Assembly: GCA_902595745.1 (NCBI GenBank)
Contig: CACJRE010000003.1
Span: 1 to 62,989 of the forward strand
Direction: 5' to 3'
DNA length: 62,989 bases
Source of the DNA: an uncultured Pelagibacteraceae bacterium
GTDB lineage: Bacteria; Pseudomonadota; Alphaproteobacteria; Pelagibacterales; Pelagibacteraceae
Shown one piece after another: positions 52,138 to 60,213 of this stretch; within the stretch, counting starts at the first letter, position 1, and each line of letters begins with the position of its first letter. The translations under genes and the position numbers were made by a program. The notes under the pieces were generated by a model, which ran no database searches, had not been told where the DNA came from, and saw only the letters and a list, made by a program, of their open reading frames with translations.

Positions 52138-53379
52138 GTGAATAAAAATATTAAAGTCGGAATTGTTGGTGCTGGAATACAAGGAGTATCGAATGCATTA
52201 TTTTTACAAAAAAAAGGATTTAATGTAACAATATTCGATAGAGACAATCCTGGTGCACAAGCTGCTTCTTATGGTAATGCTGGCCACTTTTCACCTTATG
52301 CTTCTGTTCCACTTAACCGTCCGGATGTTCTGGCAGATGTGCCGTCAATGCTATTGAGCTCTTCAGGACCCTTAGCGTTAAAATGGAACTATGTACCAAA
52401 AATGATTCCTTGGTTTTTAAAATTTATCATGAATTCAACTACAAAAAAAATGATGCACACTGCAAAAAATATGCATCAAATTTTAGATTTAGCATTACCT
52501 GCATATGATGAATTATTTGATGAAATTGATTTAGAGGGTTTAGTTGAACATAAAGGAATTCTTTACATTTGGAATGATCAAGATTTAAAAAGTAGAGAAT
52601 TAGAAATCAAAGTAAGAGAAGAACTAGGTGTTGAACAACAACTAGTTAGTAAAGCTGAAATTCATGATTTAGAACCTCATATCAAACCTTTTTATCATGC
52701 AGGTGTTTATTATCCTTACGCAAGACACGCAAGAAATCCAAAAAAAATTCTTTTAAAACTTTTTGATTTATTTTTAAAAAAAGGAGGAAAGTTTAATAAA
52801 GTAAGCATCAAAGATATTAATTTCGATGAAGATAAACCAGTATTTAAAACTGAAAGTCAAAGTTTTATATTTGATAAAGCAGTAATAGCTTGTGGAGCCT
52901 TTTCAAAAAAATTAACTGACAATTTAGGTGAGAAAATACCTTTAGATACTGAAAGAGGGTATCATGTTCATTTTAAAGGATGTGATCACTTGTTAAGTAG
53001 ACCAGTTATTTTCTCTAATAGAGGATTTGGAATAACACCGATGGAACAAGGCTTAAGAGTAGTAGGAACAGTCGAATTTGGTGGTTTAGATAATCCACTA
53101 TCAAAATCAAGAGTTAAAAACCTAATAAATAATGCAAAATATATGTTTGGAGATTTGCCTGAGCATGAGGATGAATGGTTAGGGTTTAGACCATCTTTAC
53201 CAGACTTTTTGCCAGTTATGGGTCCATCTAAAAAACACAAAAATGTCTTTTATTGTTTTGGTCATCACCATTTAGGATGGACCTTAGGACCTATTTCAGG
53301 AAAAATAATTTCTGGAATGATTGCTAATGAAAATACCAATCTAGATTTAAAACCATACAGCTCACTTAGGTTTTCATAA
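52138..53379 (+). CDS. FAD-dependent D-amino acid dehydrogenase-like oxidoreductase (DadA/DAO family)
   Basis: A 413-aa protein of the DAO superfamily. It has the FAD-binding Rossmann motif GAGIQG (11-16), AASYGNAGHFSPYASVPLN typical of DadA-like enzymes, GFRPSLPDFLPVMGPSKK and a C-terminal GHHHLGWTLGPISGK that closes the FAD site. It would oxidise a D-amino acid (or a related amine such as a cyclic amino acid) to the keto acid and ammonia, passing electrons to the respiratory chain. GTG start. Being next to peptidoglycan genes makes D-alanine recycling an attractive but unproven role. Confidence 0.82.
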   Translation: MNKNIKVGIVGAGIQGVSNALFLQKKGFNVTIFDRDNPGAQAASYGNAGHFSPYASVPLNRPDVLADVPSMLLSSSGPLALKWNYVPKMIPWFLKFIMNSTTKKMMHTAKNMHQILDLALPAYDELFDEIDLEGLVEHKGILYIWNDQDLKSRELEIKVREELGVEQQLVSKAEIHDLEPHIKPFYHAGVYYPYARHARNPKKILLKLFDLFLKKGGKFNKVSIKDINFDEDKPVFKTESQSFIFDKAVIACGAFSKKLTDNLGEKIPLDTERGYHVHFKGCDHLLSRPVIFSNRGFGITPMEQGLRVVGTVEFGGLDNPLSKSRVKNLINNAKYMFGDLPEHEDEWLGFRPSLPDFLPVMGPSKKHKNVFYCFGHHHLGWTLGPISGKIISGMIANENTNLDLKPYSSLRFS

Positions 53380-53382
53380 ATT

Positions 53383-54672
53383 TTAAGAGTCTAAAACCAC
53401 AACAGTTAAATCATCTTTTTGTATATATTTATAGCTCATAATATTATCGATGATTAATTTTAATCTCTCATTATTTGGTTTATCTTTATATTTAGTAATA
53501 TATTTTTGAAATCCTACTGAACCAAGCTCTTCTCCTTCTGGATTCTTAATTTCAGTAATTCCGTCTGTAAAAATATACATCGAAGAATTTTCAAACTTTA
53601 TTTTATATTCTTCATATTTCGTTTTTTTAACAATCCCTAAAGGAGGCCCAGACTCATTAAAATTTGAAAACTCATTTTTATCATTTAAAATAATTGGAGG
53701 TTCATGACCTGCATTAGCAAGTAATAATTCTTTATTATTTTTGTCATAGATGCCAATGAGCATTGTCACAAACATCCCTCTTGAAATTGTCTCACATATT
53801 TCATTGTTAAGTTGGATTAATAGATCTGCTGGAGAGAAATTAGTTTTGCTAAGACAACTGTATAAACTTGACGCTTTAGACATTAATAAAGATGATTTTA
53901 TTCCTTTACCTGACACATCAGCCACACCAAATCCGTATTTACCATCCCCTAAGTCATTAAAATTATAAAAATCGCCTGAGATTACTTTTGCAGGAATATT
54001 GATACCAGCTAGAGGGAAAGGTTCTTTTTTATTGGATGATAGAAGAGATTTTTGAATTTCACCTACAATCTGAACTTCTTTTTGCATTTTATTTTGCTCA
54101 ACCATTTCCAAAGCCATTTTTGCATTTCTGATTGCAAGTGCAGCAGGTGTTGACAGTAATTCTAAAAGTTCACGATCATCTTCTTTAAATAATTTATCAT
54201 CTGTTTTTTTATTTAAGCAATGGATAACGCCAATACAATCATTTGCTGCAATAAGCGGAGCACATAAAACCGAAAAAGTTGTAAAATTTGTCTTATTATC
54301 TAGATCAAAATAAAACTCAGCTATTTCTCTTACATCTTTTCTTACATCCCCAACACGAATACATTTCTTTTGTTCTACTGCTTTTCCCATCACTCCATCT
54401 TTTAAATCAAGTTGATATTCATCTAAATGATTTTGGTTTTGTGATGCAATACACTCAAACTTTTTAGTTCTATTATTAATTAAAAAAACATTCGCTGCTT
54501 GGGCATTCAATCTTTTAATAATAAGTTTTAGAGCTGTATTTAAGGTTTCATCTAAATCAAGAGACATTGCAAACTCTTGGTTCATTTTATTGATTATTTG
54601 TAAATCAATATTTTCTTGAGACACTTCTGCCTGTTTTGATGGGTCTGGTTTTTTTGTTTTAAAAAAAAGCAT
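53383..54672 (-). CDS. GAF-domain PP2C phosphatase (RsbU/SpoIIE family)
   Basis: A 429-aa protein. A GAF sensor domain lies at about residues 30-180 (MSLDLDETLNTALKLIIKRL to LLSTPAALAIRNAK), then a short coiled linker (QKEVQIVGEIQKSLL) and a PP2C/SpoIIE catalytic domain (about 215-429). Metal-binding Asp are in YGFGVADVSGKGI and YIFTDGITEI, with GHEPP and DDLTVVVLD. Family members dephosphorylate an anti-anti-sigma (STAS) protein in partner-switching pathways. No STAS protein, anti-sigma kinase or receiver domain is encoded nearby. It is divergent from the prepilin peptidase gene, with a 174-bp spacer holding a perfect palindrome. Confidence 0.9.
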   Translation of the reverse strand: MLFFKTKKPDPSKQAEVSQENIDLQIINKMNQEFAMSLDLDETLNTALKLIIKRLNAQAANVFLINNRTKKFECIASQNQNHLDEYQLDLKDGVMGKAVEQKKCIRVGDVRKDVREIAEFYFDLDNKTNFTTFSVLCAPLIAANDCIGVIHCLNKKTDDKLFKEDDRELLELLSTPAALAIRNAKMALEMVEQNKMQKEVQIVGEIQKSLLSSNKKEPFPLAGINIPAKVISGDFYNFNDLGDGKYGFGVADVSGKGIKSSLLMSKASSLYSCLSKTNFSPADLLIQLNNEICETISRGMFVTMLIGIYDKNNKELLLANAGHEPPIILNDKNEFSNFNESGPPLGIVKKTKYEEYKIKFENSSMYIFTDGITEIKNPEGEELGSVGFQKYITKYKDKPNNERLKLIIDNIMSYKYIQKDDLTVVVLDS

Positions 54673-54698
54673 TTTATTAGCTAGTATTTTAACCTCTT

Positions 54699-54716
54699 TT
54701 TGATAAATTTATCAAA
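54699..54716. promoter_or_regulatory. Perfect 18-bp palindrome, possible operator
   Basis: TTTGATAAATTTATCAAA reads the same on both strands. It lies 27 bp upstream of the phosphatase start (minus strand) and 131 bp upstream of the prepilin peptidase start (plus). The half-sites TTGAT/ATCAA recall an FNR/CRP-class box, but the spacing is 6 rather than 4, so it is not that consensus. No protein can be assigned. Confidence 0.4.
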
Positions 54717-54717
54717 C

Positions 54718-54831
54718 ATGGAAATTATATTAAATACGCCAAACTTATATATTCATTTGCATGACGCAGTAGTGATTGTTCAATTTTTAATAGATGGTTT
54801 TGTTGAATTATCAGGTCAATTTAAAATATAA
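54718..54831 (+). CDS. Possible 37-residue small ORF
   Basis: An ATG frame filling most of the phosphatase/prepilin-peptidase spacer, starting 2 bp after the 18-bp palindrome. The peptide begins MEIILNTPNLYIHLHDAVV and ends GFVELSGQFKI; it has a mixed, protein-like composition rather than the Lys/Asn/Phe runs of random AT-rich frames. No Shine-Dalgarno site is seen, and an open frame of 37 codons can arise by chance. No family recognised. Confidence 0.25.
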   Translation: MEIILNTPNLYIHLHDAVVIVQFLIDGFVELSGQFKI

Positions 54832-54832
54832 T
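54803..54832 (+). promoter_or_regulatory. Promoter candidate for the prepilin peptidase gene
   Basis: TTGAAT (54803-54808), 18-bp spacer, perfect TATAAT (54827-54832). Transcription would begin near 54839, only about 8 nt before the GTG at 54847, giving an almost leaderless message. Confidence 0.45.
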
Positions 54833-54846
54833 TAAAAAAAATTTCA

Positions 54847-55608
54847 GTGGATCTCTTATTTATCATCGTAATTGGAGCTCTTTGGGGCAGTTTTGCTAAT
54901 GTCTGTATTTATAGATTACCTCTTGAAAAAGGAGTGGTATCTGGCAGATCTTATTGTCCTAAATGTAAAAAACAAATTAATTGGTACGATAATATCCCAG
55001 TTTTATCCTATTTATTCATCCAAGGAAAATGCAGGAAATGTAAGAAAAAAATTTCATTTCAATATCCACTTGTAGAGACCATAAGTGCTTTTATTTTTTT
55101 GATCATTTATACTTTGTATGGAATATCTTTAACCACACCGTTGTTAATTATTTTAGGCTTATCATTTCTTATAATTTTTTTTATAGATTTAAAACATTAT
55201 ATAATTCCTGACAGTTTAACTTTTCCAATGATGTTTTTAGGTTTTGTAAAATCATTTGACCCAAATTTAAATGACTTATTTCCAAATTATATTCACTCTC
55301 TGATTGGAGGAATTTTTGGATATGGAATTATTTGGTCAATTATATTTTTTTATAAAGTTATAAGAAATAAAGAAGGAATGGGTCTAGGGGATGCAAAATT
55401 ATTAGCAGTTATTGGTTTTTGGTTTGGTTGGATTTCAATACCATTTGTAATATTTATCTCTTCAGTGGTTGCACTCATTACAGTCACGCCAAGTTTGATG
55501 AACAAAAGTAAAAAACTTACTTCAGAAATTCCCTTTGGTCCCTTTATTATTATAGGATGTATTGTGTATGTTATTTTTGTTGAGCAGTTTAAGATTATGA
55601 TTTTTTAA
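54847..55608 (+). CDS. pilD: Type IV prepilin peptidase (PilD family)
   Basis: A 253-aa polytopic aspartic peptidase/methyltransferase that cleaves prepilin leader peptides. After the first helix comes the N-methyltransferase domain with two zinc pairs, CPKC (Cys37/40) and CRKC (Cys62/65). Catalytic Asp are Asp114 in FIDLKHYIIPD and Asp182 in GMGLGDAK, the GxGD signature. GTG start. It converges on two pilY1-like genes 58 bp away, so a pilus or pseudopilus function is very likely. The C-terminal Asp motifs argue against a simple CAAX-type peptidase. Confidence 0.95.
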   Translation: MDLLFIIVIGALWGSFANVCIYRLPLEKGVVSGRSYCPKCKKQINWYDNIPVLSYLFIQGKCRKCKKKISFQYPLVETISAFIFLIIYTLYGISLTTPLLIILGLSFLIIFFIDLKHYIIPDSLTFPMMFLGFVKSFDPNLNDLFPNYIHSLIGGIFGYGIIWSIIFFYKVIRNKEGMGLGDAKLLAVIGFWFGWISIPFVIFISSVVALITVTPSLMNKSKKLTSEIPFGPFIIIGCIVYVIFVEQFKIMIF

Positions 55609-55666
55609 CTAGCTATTATAATTTTGATTATAAAATAAGTATTTAAAAAATGATATTAGAGTTAGA

Positions 55667-58600
55667 TTAATAATTTTCTCTCCAACTTGTTCTATAATTA
55701 ATTAATCCATTATCTATTGCATCAATTACCACAATATCATCTTTGTCTTTATTTGTAGATTCTCCCGATATATTTGCATACAGTTTAGTTCCAAATCCAA
55801 CTATTTTAGATAACACACCTGATCCAACATAATAGCATTCTTCATTGCTTTCAGCTCCTTCGTTAGTTCCTAATTTTTTAGAAAGATTTGTTCCACAATC
55901 TGCATCTACGGAACAAATATAGGCTTTTCCATCGCCGCAAGACTTAGCTCCTCTAAGTGGTTTGAATACCGGATAATAGACTACGTTACCTGTTAAAGTT
56001 GGTTCATTAACCACTTTTTTTTGATCATCAATATTTATATACCATCCTCTGTCTCCTATATCTGGACAATTAGAACCATCTTGATCTTTTGTAGTATTTT
56101 TACATCTTAAAAAATTATCTGGACTTTGATTTGTTTTTGCAGATCCAAAAAATGGATAAGAGAAATCTTTAATACCATACATAACGTTTTTAACTTTGTT
56201 ATGATCGACTTGGAGATCATTTAAGTTCATCATGTCTCCAGTACCACCAAATAACCAAAAACTTTTAGATCTAACGCCAATACCAGCATCTAAAGAATGA
56301 TATGAATATATATTATTTATTTGTGTTGAGGCCAACACATCAAACAAAGTATACTTATCATAAAGATTAATTGGTGTAGCATTTGTACTAAATTTACCTG
56401 TTAAAAGATCATACTCTGGAGTTTGCTCCATATTGGTTAGGTTAATTTTTGTTATTTTTCCCTCTAAATCATTTACATATACAAGTGCTCCTGAAAAATT
56501 AGCCTGTGAAGAATCTGCTGTTATTACTATTGGAGATGCTGGAATTGAATTAATGATGTCATTTTTAGAATTATCATCATAAGCTTTGTCTTCTATTTTT
56601 ATTTCTTTTTTAACTTTTCCAGTTAACCAGTCAATCACATAAACATTTGATCCAATTGAATGTGAAAAATTACCAAATCCACCTGTTAATATGGCAACAT
56701 ATTCATCATCTAATACATTGTTGTCACCGGCTCCCTCATTAGGCATTCTAAACACTCGAGGTGAGCCCCATGTCTCACCAAGATATCTATAATCATATTC
56801 TTCACCACCACTAGATAACTCTCCAATTTGAACTATGCTTATATTATCGGAACTAGTATTACCTGTTGCATCATACCGATATTCTTTATTAAATATGAGT
56901 TTTACTTCTCCTGATGTATTTGTTGCGGTTGTTGAACTGGTAACATCAATACCATTTGCAAAAATGGTATAATCTTTAGATATATCTAAAATGTTAGGTA
57001 CAGTCCAAGTTTTGCTTTTATAACATGAGGTAGCTCCTGAATTATTACAAGCGGTTGATCCTCCCTGATTATTCTTTGCAGTTATAGATTGATTGAATTG
57101 TGTAATATTTAATCTTGTTGTTGGGTAAGAATATGTAAATAATTCACTTTCATGATCTACTCTTAATATTTTTTGACTCGTCGGGTCATTTAATATTGAA
57201 TATAAATGGAGTGGATTATTTGGATCTGTTACATCAATTGTAGAAAATCCAGCACCAGCTCTACCATAAGGTATCATTAATAAAGTATACCAATCTTCTC
57301 TTTTTGTAATTGGATGTTTAAAATAAGTATCGTGAACAACAGGAGAGCCATCTAGCAAGAACAAAGGTATACTTCCACCCCCAGATGCCTGATTAAGTGA
57401 TGGATTAATTACTCTCGGTAACTTTGGAATTACTAAAGGAGGCACAAATCCCCAAACTTCATCTCCTGTTACAGCATCAACTGCATGCAATACTCCATTA
57501 TTTGCAGCTGCAAAAATAATATCTTTTCTTTTAATATTATTGGAAGCAAATGTTACATAATTATTTTCTTGTCTAAAGTAACTTTCTGTATTTTTAGTTT
57601 CAGCTTGAATACTTGCAGAAGGTTTACCAACAATTGCTAATTCAGAATTATAGATATCAGCAACATATGCATTTTTTAAATTACCATTATCATCTTTTCT
57701 TTTTCTAGTCTCTCTTAGATCGCAGTCTCCATCATAATCAAAATAATCTTCTCCTCTTACAAACCGAATAAGCCCAGCATACTCATCATTTATTCCGTCT
57801 AACACACCACTTGCATTTTTACATCTTGTTAAGCTAGTTAAATTATTAGAGCCAACAGTTTTACGATGATAATCCTTAACCAGATTACCAGTTGCTAAAG
57901 CATAATTGCTTATTGTTGCAACATTTGCTTCTGTAAAATTATTTGACGATGTATCTCCTTGTACTGCTGTCCAAATTTTTCTTTGTGCTGGAAGTTTGAT
58001 TTTATCGTTTAAATCCCAAACTTGTTTTGAGGCTAAAGCATTACCTTTTTCTGTTAGTTCAGTTTTTAATATTGTTCCCCACCATTCTTTATTTTTTCTA
58101 TTTTGAAATTTTCCTTGAAAGAGTTGTCCAGTTCTCGCTATTTCACTTGAAATAGAAGGTGCTGAATAAGAATACGTTTTTGCAACAATTGTTTGTACAA
58201 TTTGATCTATTACAGCTCTTAAATCTGCTGGAGTATTTGCTGTAAAAAAACCTTGTTGTTTAACTGATCCACCTGACTCTTTATGAGTGCCTCCTGCAAT
58301 AGCAATGTCTTTATACATTTGTTTTGCCGAAGCGCTCTGAGTCACCGTTTGTCCATAACCTACTGTAAATGTTAAAACCCCTTGCTGATTTAATCTTGCA
58401 CTTGCTGCACTTTTTGGATCAACATGTGATCCTTTATCAAACTTTCCATCACCAATAATGATCATTGCATTGACTTGACAATCGAGACCAGGAATTATCG
58501 GGTTTACTATCCCTTTGTCATAGGTCCAATATTTATTCATTAATGCTTTTAGACCTAGTCCTTTGGTTCCATATTGCAGATTTACCTTTTCTTGGGCAAA

Positions 58601-60115
58601 TAATTCTAAAATTTGCTGAGAACCTTTTGGATTTATTCCAACAGCTATATTTCCTTCTGGAGTATTTCCTTCATTAGATAATGGAGCATCAAATTTTGGA
58701 TTAATGCTATTAGGTGCAAATCCTGTAAAGTTTGCTGAACCACCTTGCCAGAACCCAACTCCAAAATTAGCTGATTGAGTAAGTGATGAATCTCTAGCTA
58801 CAAAGCTTATGGAGTCTTCTGCACCTTTCCATAATGATACACCTGAGTCTCCAAAATGATCAATGTATGTTAAATTATTGTTTCTCAGTATAGTAACTTC
58901 ATTTCTCCCAAAGTTTGCCACATACACTTTATTTGTCTCATTAGTTCCTACACCAATTTTAATTCCCATTGGTTTATCTAAATAAATTGCCGAGTTGCTT
59001 GCTGAATTTTGAGTGTAGGCATCCTTAGTTCCAATTTTATGAGTTAAACTAATTGAACTTCCTGACTGTGAGTATCTACAAACTTGTGCACTTAAAAATC
59101 CGGTTGTATAAATAACTCTATTGTCAACAGCAATACTTTGCCCTTTGCCCGATCCACACTTGTCATAGTTGCTAGATTTGTTCCAGCTTTGATAAAGACT
59201 TCCTGTTGGACATCCATCTGATTTTAATTCTTGTTTTAAGATTAGACCATTAGCTCCATGTTTACTGTAGATATAAGTTTTTCCACTCTCTGTAACTACA
59301 TCAATTGCTTCATTAAATTTTTTTAAAATTGATGAAGAGGGATAACAAATTTTTGTAGAGGCTCTATCTAAATGTCCATTTAATGTGATTACTCTCCAAG
59401 TATCCTCAGAGATCGCCCACATTTTATTTCCATGGATGTCCATAGAAGGTTTTTTAATAAAATAAATTGCTGCATTACCTGCGGTGTCTCTTTTTGCTTT
59501 TTTTCCACCCTCTTTTAATCCAGGGTTAATGCTTCCAGCTTTTGATTTTGTATAAAAACGAGTTATAGCTTTAGTTGTTGAGGAACAATTTTTACTAGGT
59601 TTCCCTTTTTTTCCTACTTTGCAATTAGCGAAGGCTTTTTTTCCTTCATCTCTCTTTGTAGAATCTATAGACATCAATGTATAACCAGGTGCTTTTGTTA
59701 ATGATTTGTCTTGAAGTACGTAAAGAAAATTTCCTCGGTACTGCATATTTATTGGCTTTGCTAAATTAGCGTCTTGGTAACCAAAAATTCTTGAACCTCT
59801 ACTAGCTGCTTGTCCACCAAAGACGCCATTACTATTTGATAGATTGTTGGTGTCAGGATTCCAGTAACCAAAACCACTATCATCTACGCTGACTGTAAAA
59901 TAATTCCCATCTCCTCTAGGCTCAACATCAATAAAAGGTCTTACATACTTTCTTTTATCTCCACTTGCTGGGTCCCACATACTTTGAGATTTATCGACTA
60001 GAAATAAAATATTTGCAGGAACACTACTTCCAGTTCCTGGAGGGAGAGGCTTTGCAAATACTGAATTAGCTAATATTGTAATTAATATAATAATCAGCAA
60101 CCTTAAAAAATTCAT
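55667..60115 (-). CDS. pilY1: PilY1/PilC-like type IV pilus-associated secreted protein (complete)
   Basis: A 1482-aa exported protein. Signal peptide about 1-21 (VFA before KPLPPGTG). A von Willebrand A domain begins at 34-48 with NILFLVDKSQSMWDP, a MIDAS DxSxS (Asp41-Ser45). About 430 residues with propeller- or NHL-like repeats (KPMGIKI, NKVYVANFGRNEVTIL) follow before the VWA resumes at Thr485 (NTPEGNIAVG) and MIIIGDGKFD (Asp556). Then come SYSAPSIS, an acidic YFDYDGDCDL loop (about 785-796), and the PilY1/Neisseria PilC beta-propeller (about 865-1482; NNGVLHAVDAVTGDEVWGF). It ends in SWRENY. PilY1 proteins act in pilus extension and adhesion. A paralogue lies upstream in tandem. Confidence 0.88.
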   Translation of the reverse strand: MNFLRLLIIILITILANSVFAKPLPPGTGSSVPANILFLVDKSQSMWDPASGDKRKYVRPFIDVEPRGDGNYFTVSVDDSGFGYWNPDTNNLSNSNGVFGGQAASRGSRIFGYQDANLAKPINMQYRGNFLYVLQDKSLTKAPGYTLMSIDSTKRDEGKKAFANCKVGKKGKPSKNCSSTTKAITRFYTKSKAGSINPGLKEGGKKAKRDTAGNAAIYFIKKPSMDIHGNKMWAISEDTWRVITLNGHLDRASTKICYPSSSILKKFNEAIDVVTESGKTYIYSKHGANGLILKQELKSDGCPTGSLYQSWNKSSNYDKCGSGKGQSIAVDNRVIYTTGFLSAQVCRYSQSGSSISLTHKIGTKDAYTQNSASNSAIYLDKPMGIKIGVGTNETNKVYVANFGRNEVTILRNNNLTYIDHFGDSGVSLWKGAEDSISFVARDSSLTQSANFGVGFWQGGSANFTGFAPNSINPKFDAPLSNEGNTPEGNIAVGINPKGSQQILELFAQEKVNLQYGTKGLGLKALMNKYWTYDKGIVNPIIPGLDCQVNAMIIIGDGKFDKGSHVDPKSAASARLNQQGVLTFTVGYGQTVTQSASAKQMYKDIAIAGGTHKESGGSVKQQGFFTANTPADLRAVIDQIVQTIVAKTYSYSAPSISSEIARTGQLFQGKFQNRKNKEWWGTILKTELTEKGNALASKQVWDLNDKIKLPAQRKIWTAVQGDTSSNNFTEANVATISNYALATGNLVKDYHRKTVGSNNLTSLTRCKNASGVLDGINDEYAGLIRFVRGEDYFDYDGDCDLRETRKRKDDNGNLKNAYVADIYNSELAIVGKPSASIQAETKNTESYFRQENNYVTFASNNIKRKDIIFAAANNGVLHAVDAVTGDEVWGFVPPLVIPKLPRVINPSLNQASGGGSIPLFLLDGSPVVHDTYFKHPITKREDWYTLLMIPYGRAGAGFSTIDVTDPNNPLHLYSILNDPTSQKILRVDHESELFTYSYPTTRLNITQFNQSITAKNNQGGSTACNNSGATSCYKSKTWTVPNILDISKDYTIFANGIDVTSSTTATNTSGEVKLIFNKEYRYDATGNTSSDNISIVQIGELSSGGEEYDYRYLGETWGSPRVFRMPNEGAGDNNVLDDEYVAILTGGFGNFSHSIGSNVYVIDWLTGKVKKEIKIEDKAYDDNSKNDIINSIPASPIVITADSSQANFSGALVYVNDLEGKITKINLTNMEQTPEYDLLTGKFSTNATPINLYDKYTLFDVLASTQINNIYSYHSLDAGIGVRSKSFWLFGGTGDMMNLNDLQVDHNKVKNVMYGIKDFSYPFFGSAKTNQSPDNFLRCKNTTKDQDGSNCPDIGDRGWYINIDDQKKVVNEPTLTGNVVYYPVFKPLRGAKSCGDGKAYICSVDADCGTNLSKKLGTNEGAESNEECYYVGSGVLSKIVGFGTKLYANISGESTNKDKDDIVVIDAIDNGLINYRTSWRENY

Positions 60116-60213
60116 GATAATTTTATAATAGTTGCTTTTAAAATTTAATTTAAAATAAATTCAGTAAAATGCCTAGAATGGCTATATAAGTTTGGTTTTA
60201 ATTTTTAAATTGA

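Noticed and set aside
54699..54716. FNR/Anr box
   Set aside because: The consensus is TTGAT-N4-ATCAA. Here the half-sites are 6 bases apart, so it is reported only as a palindrome.
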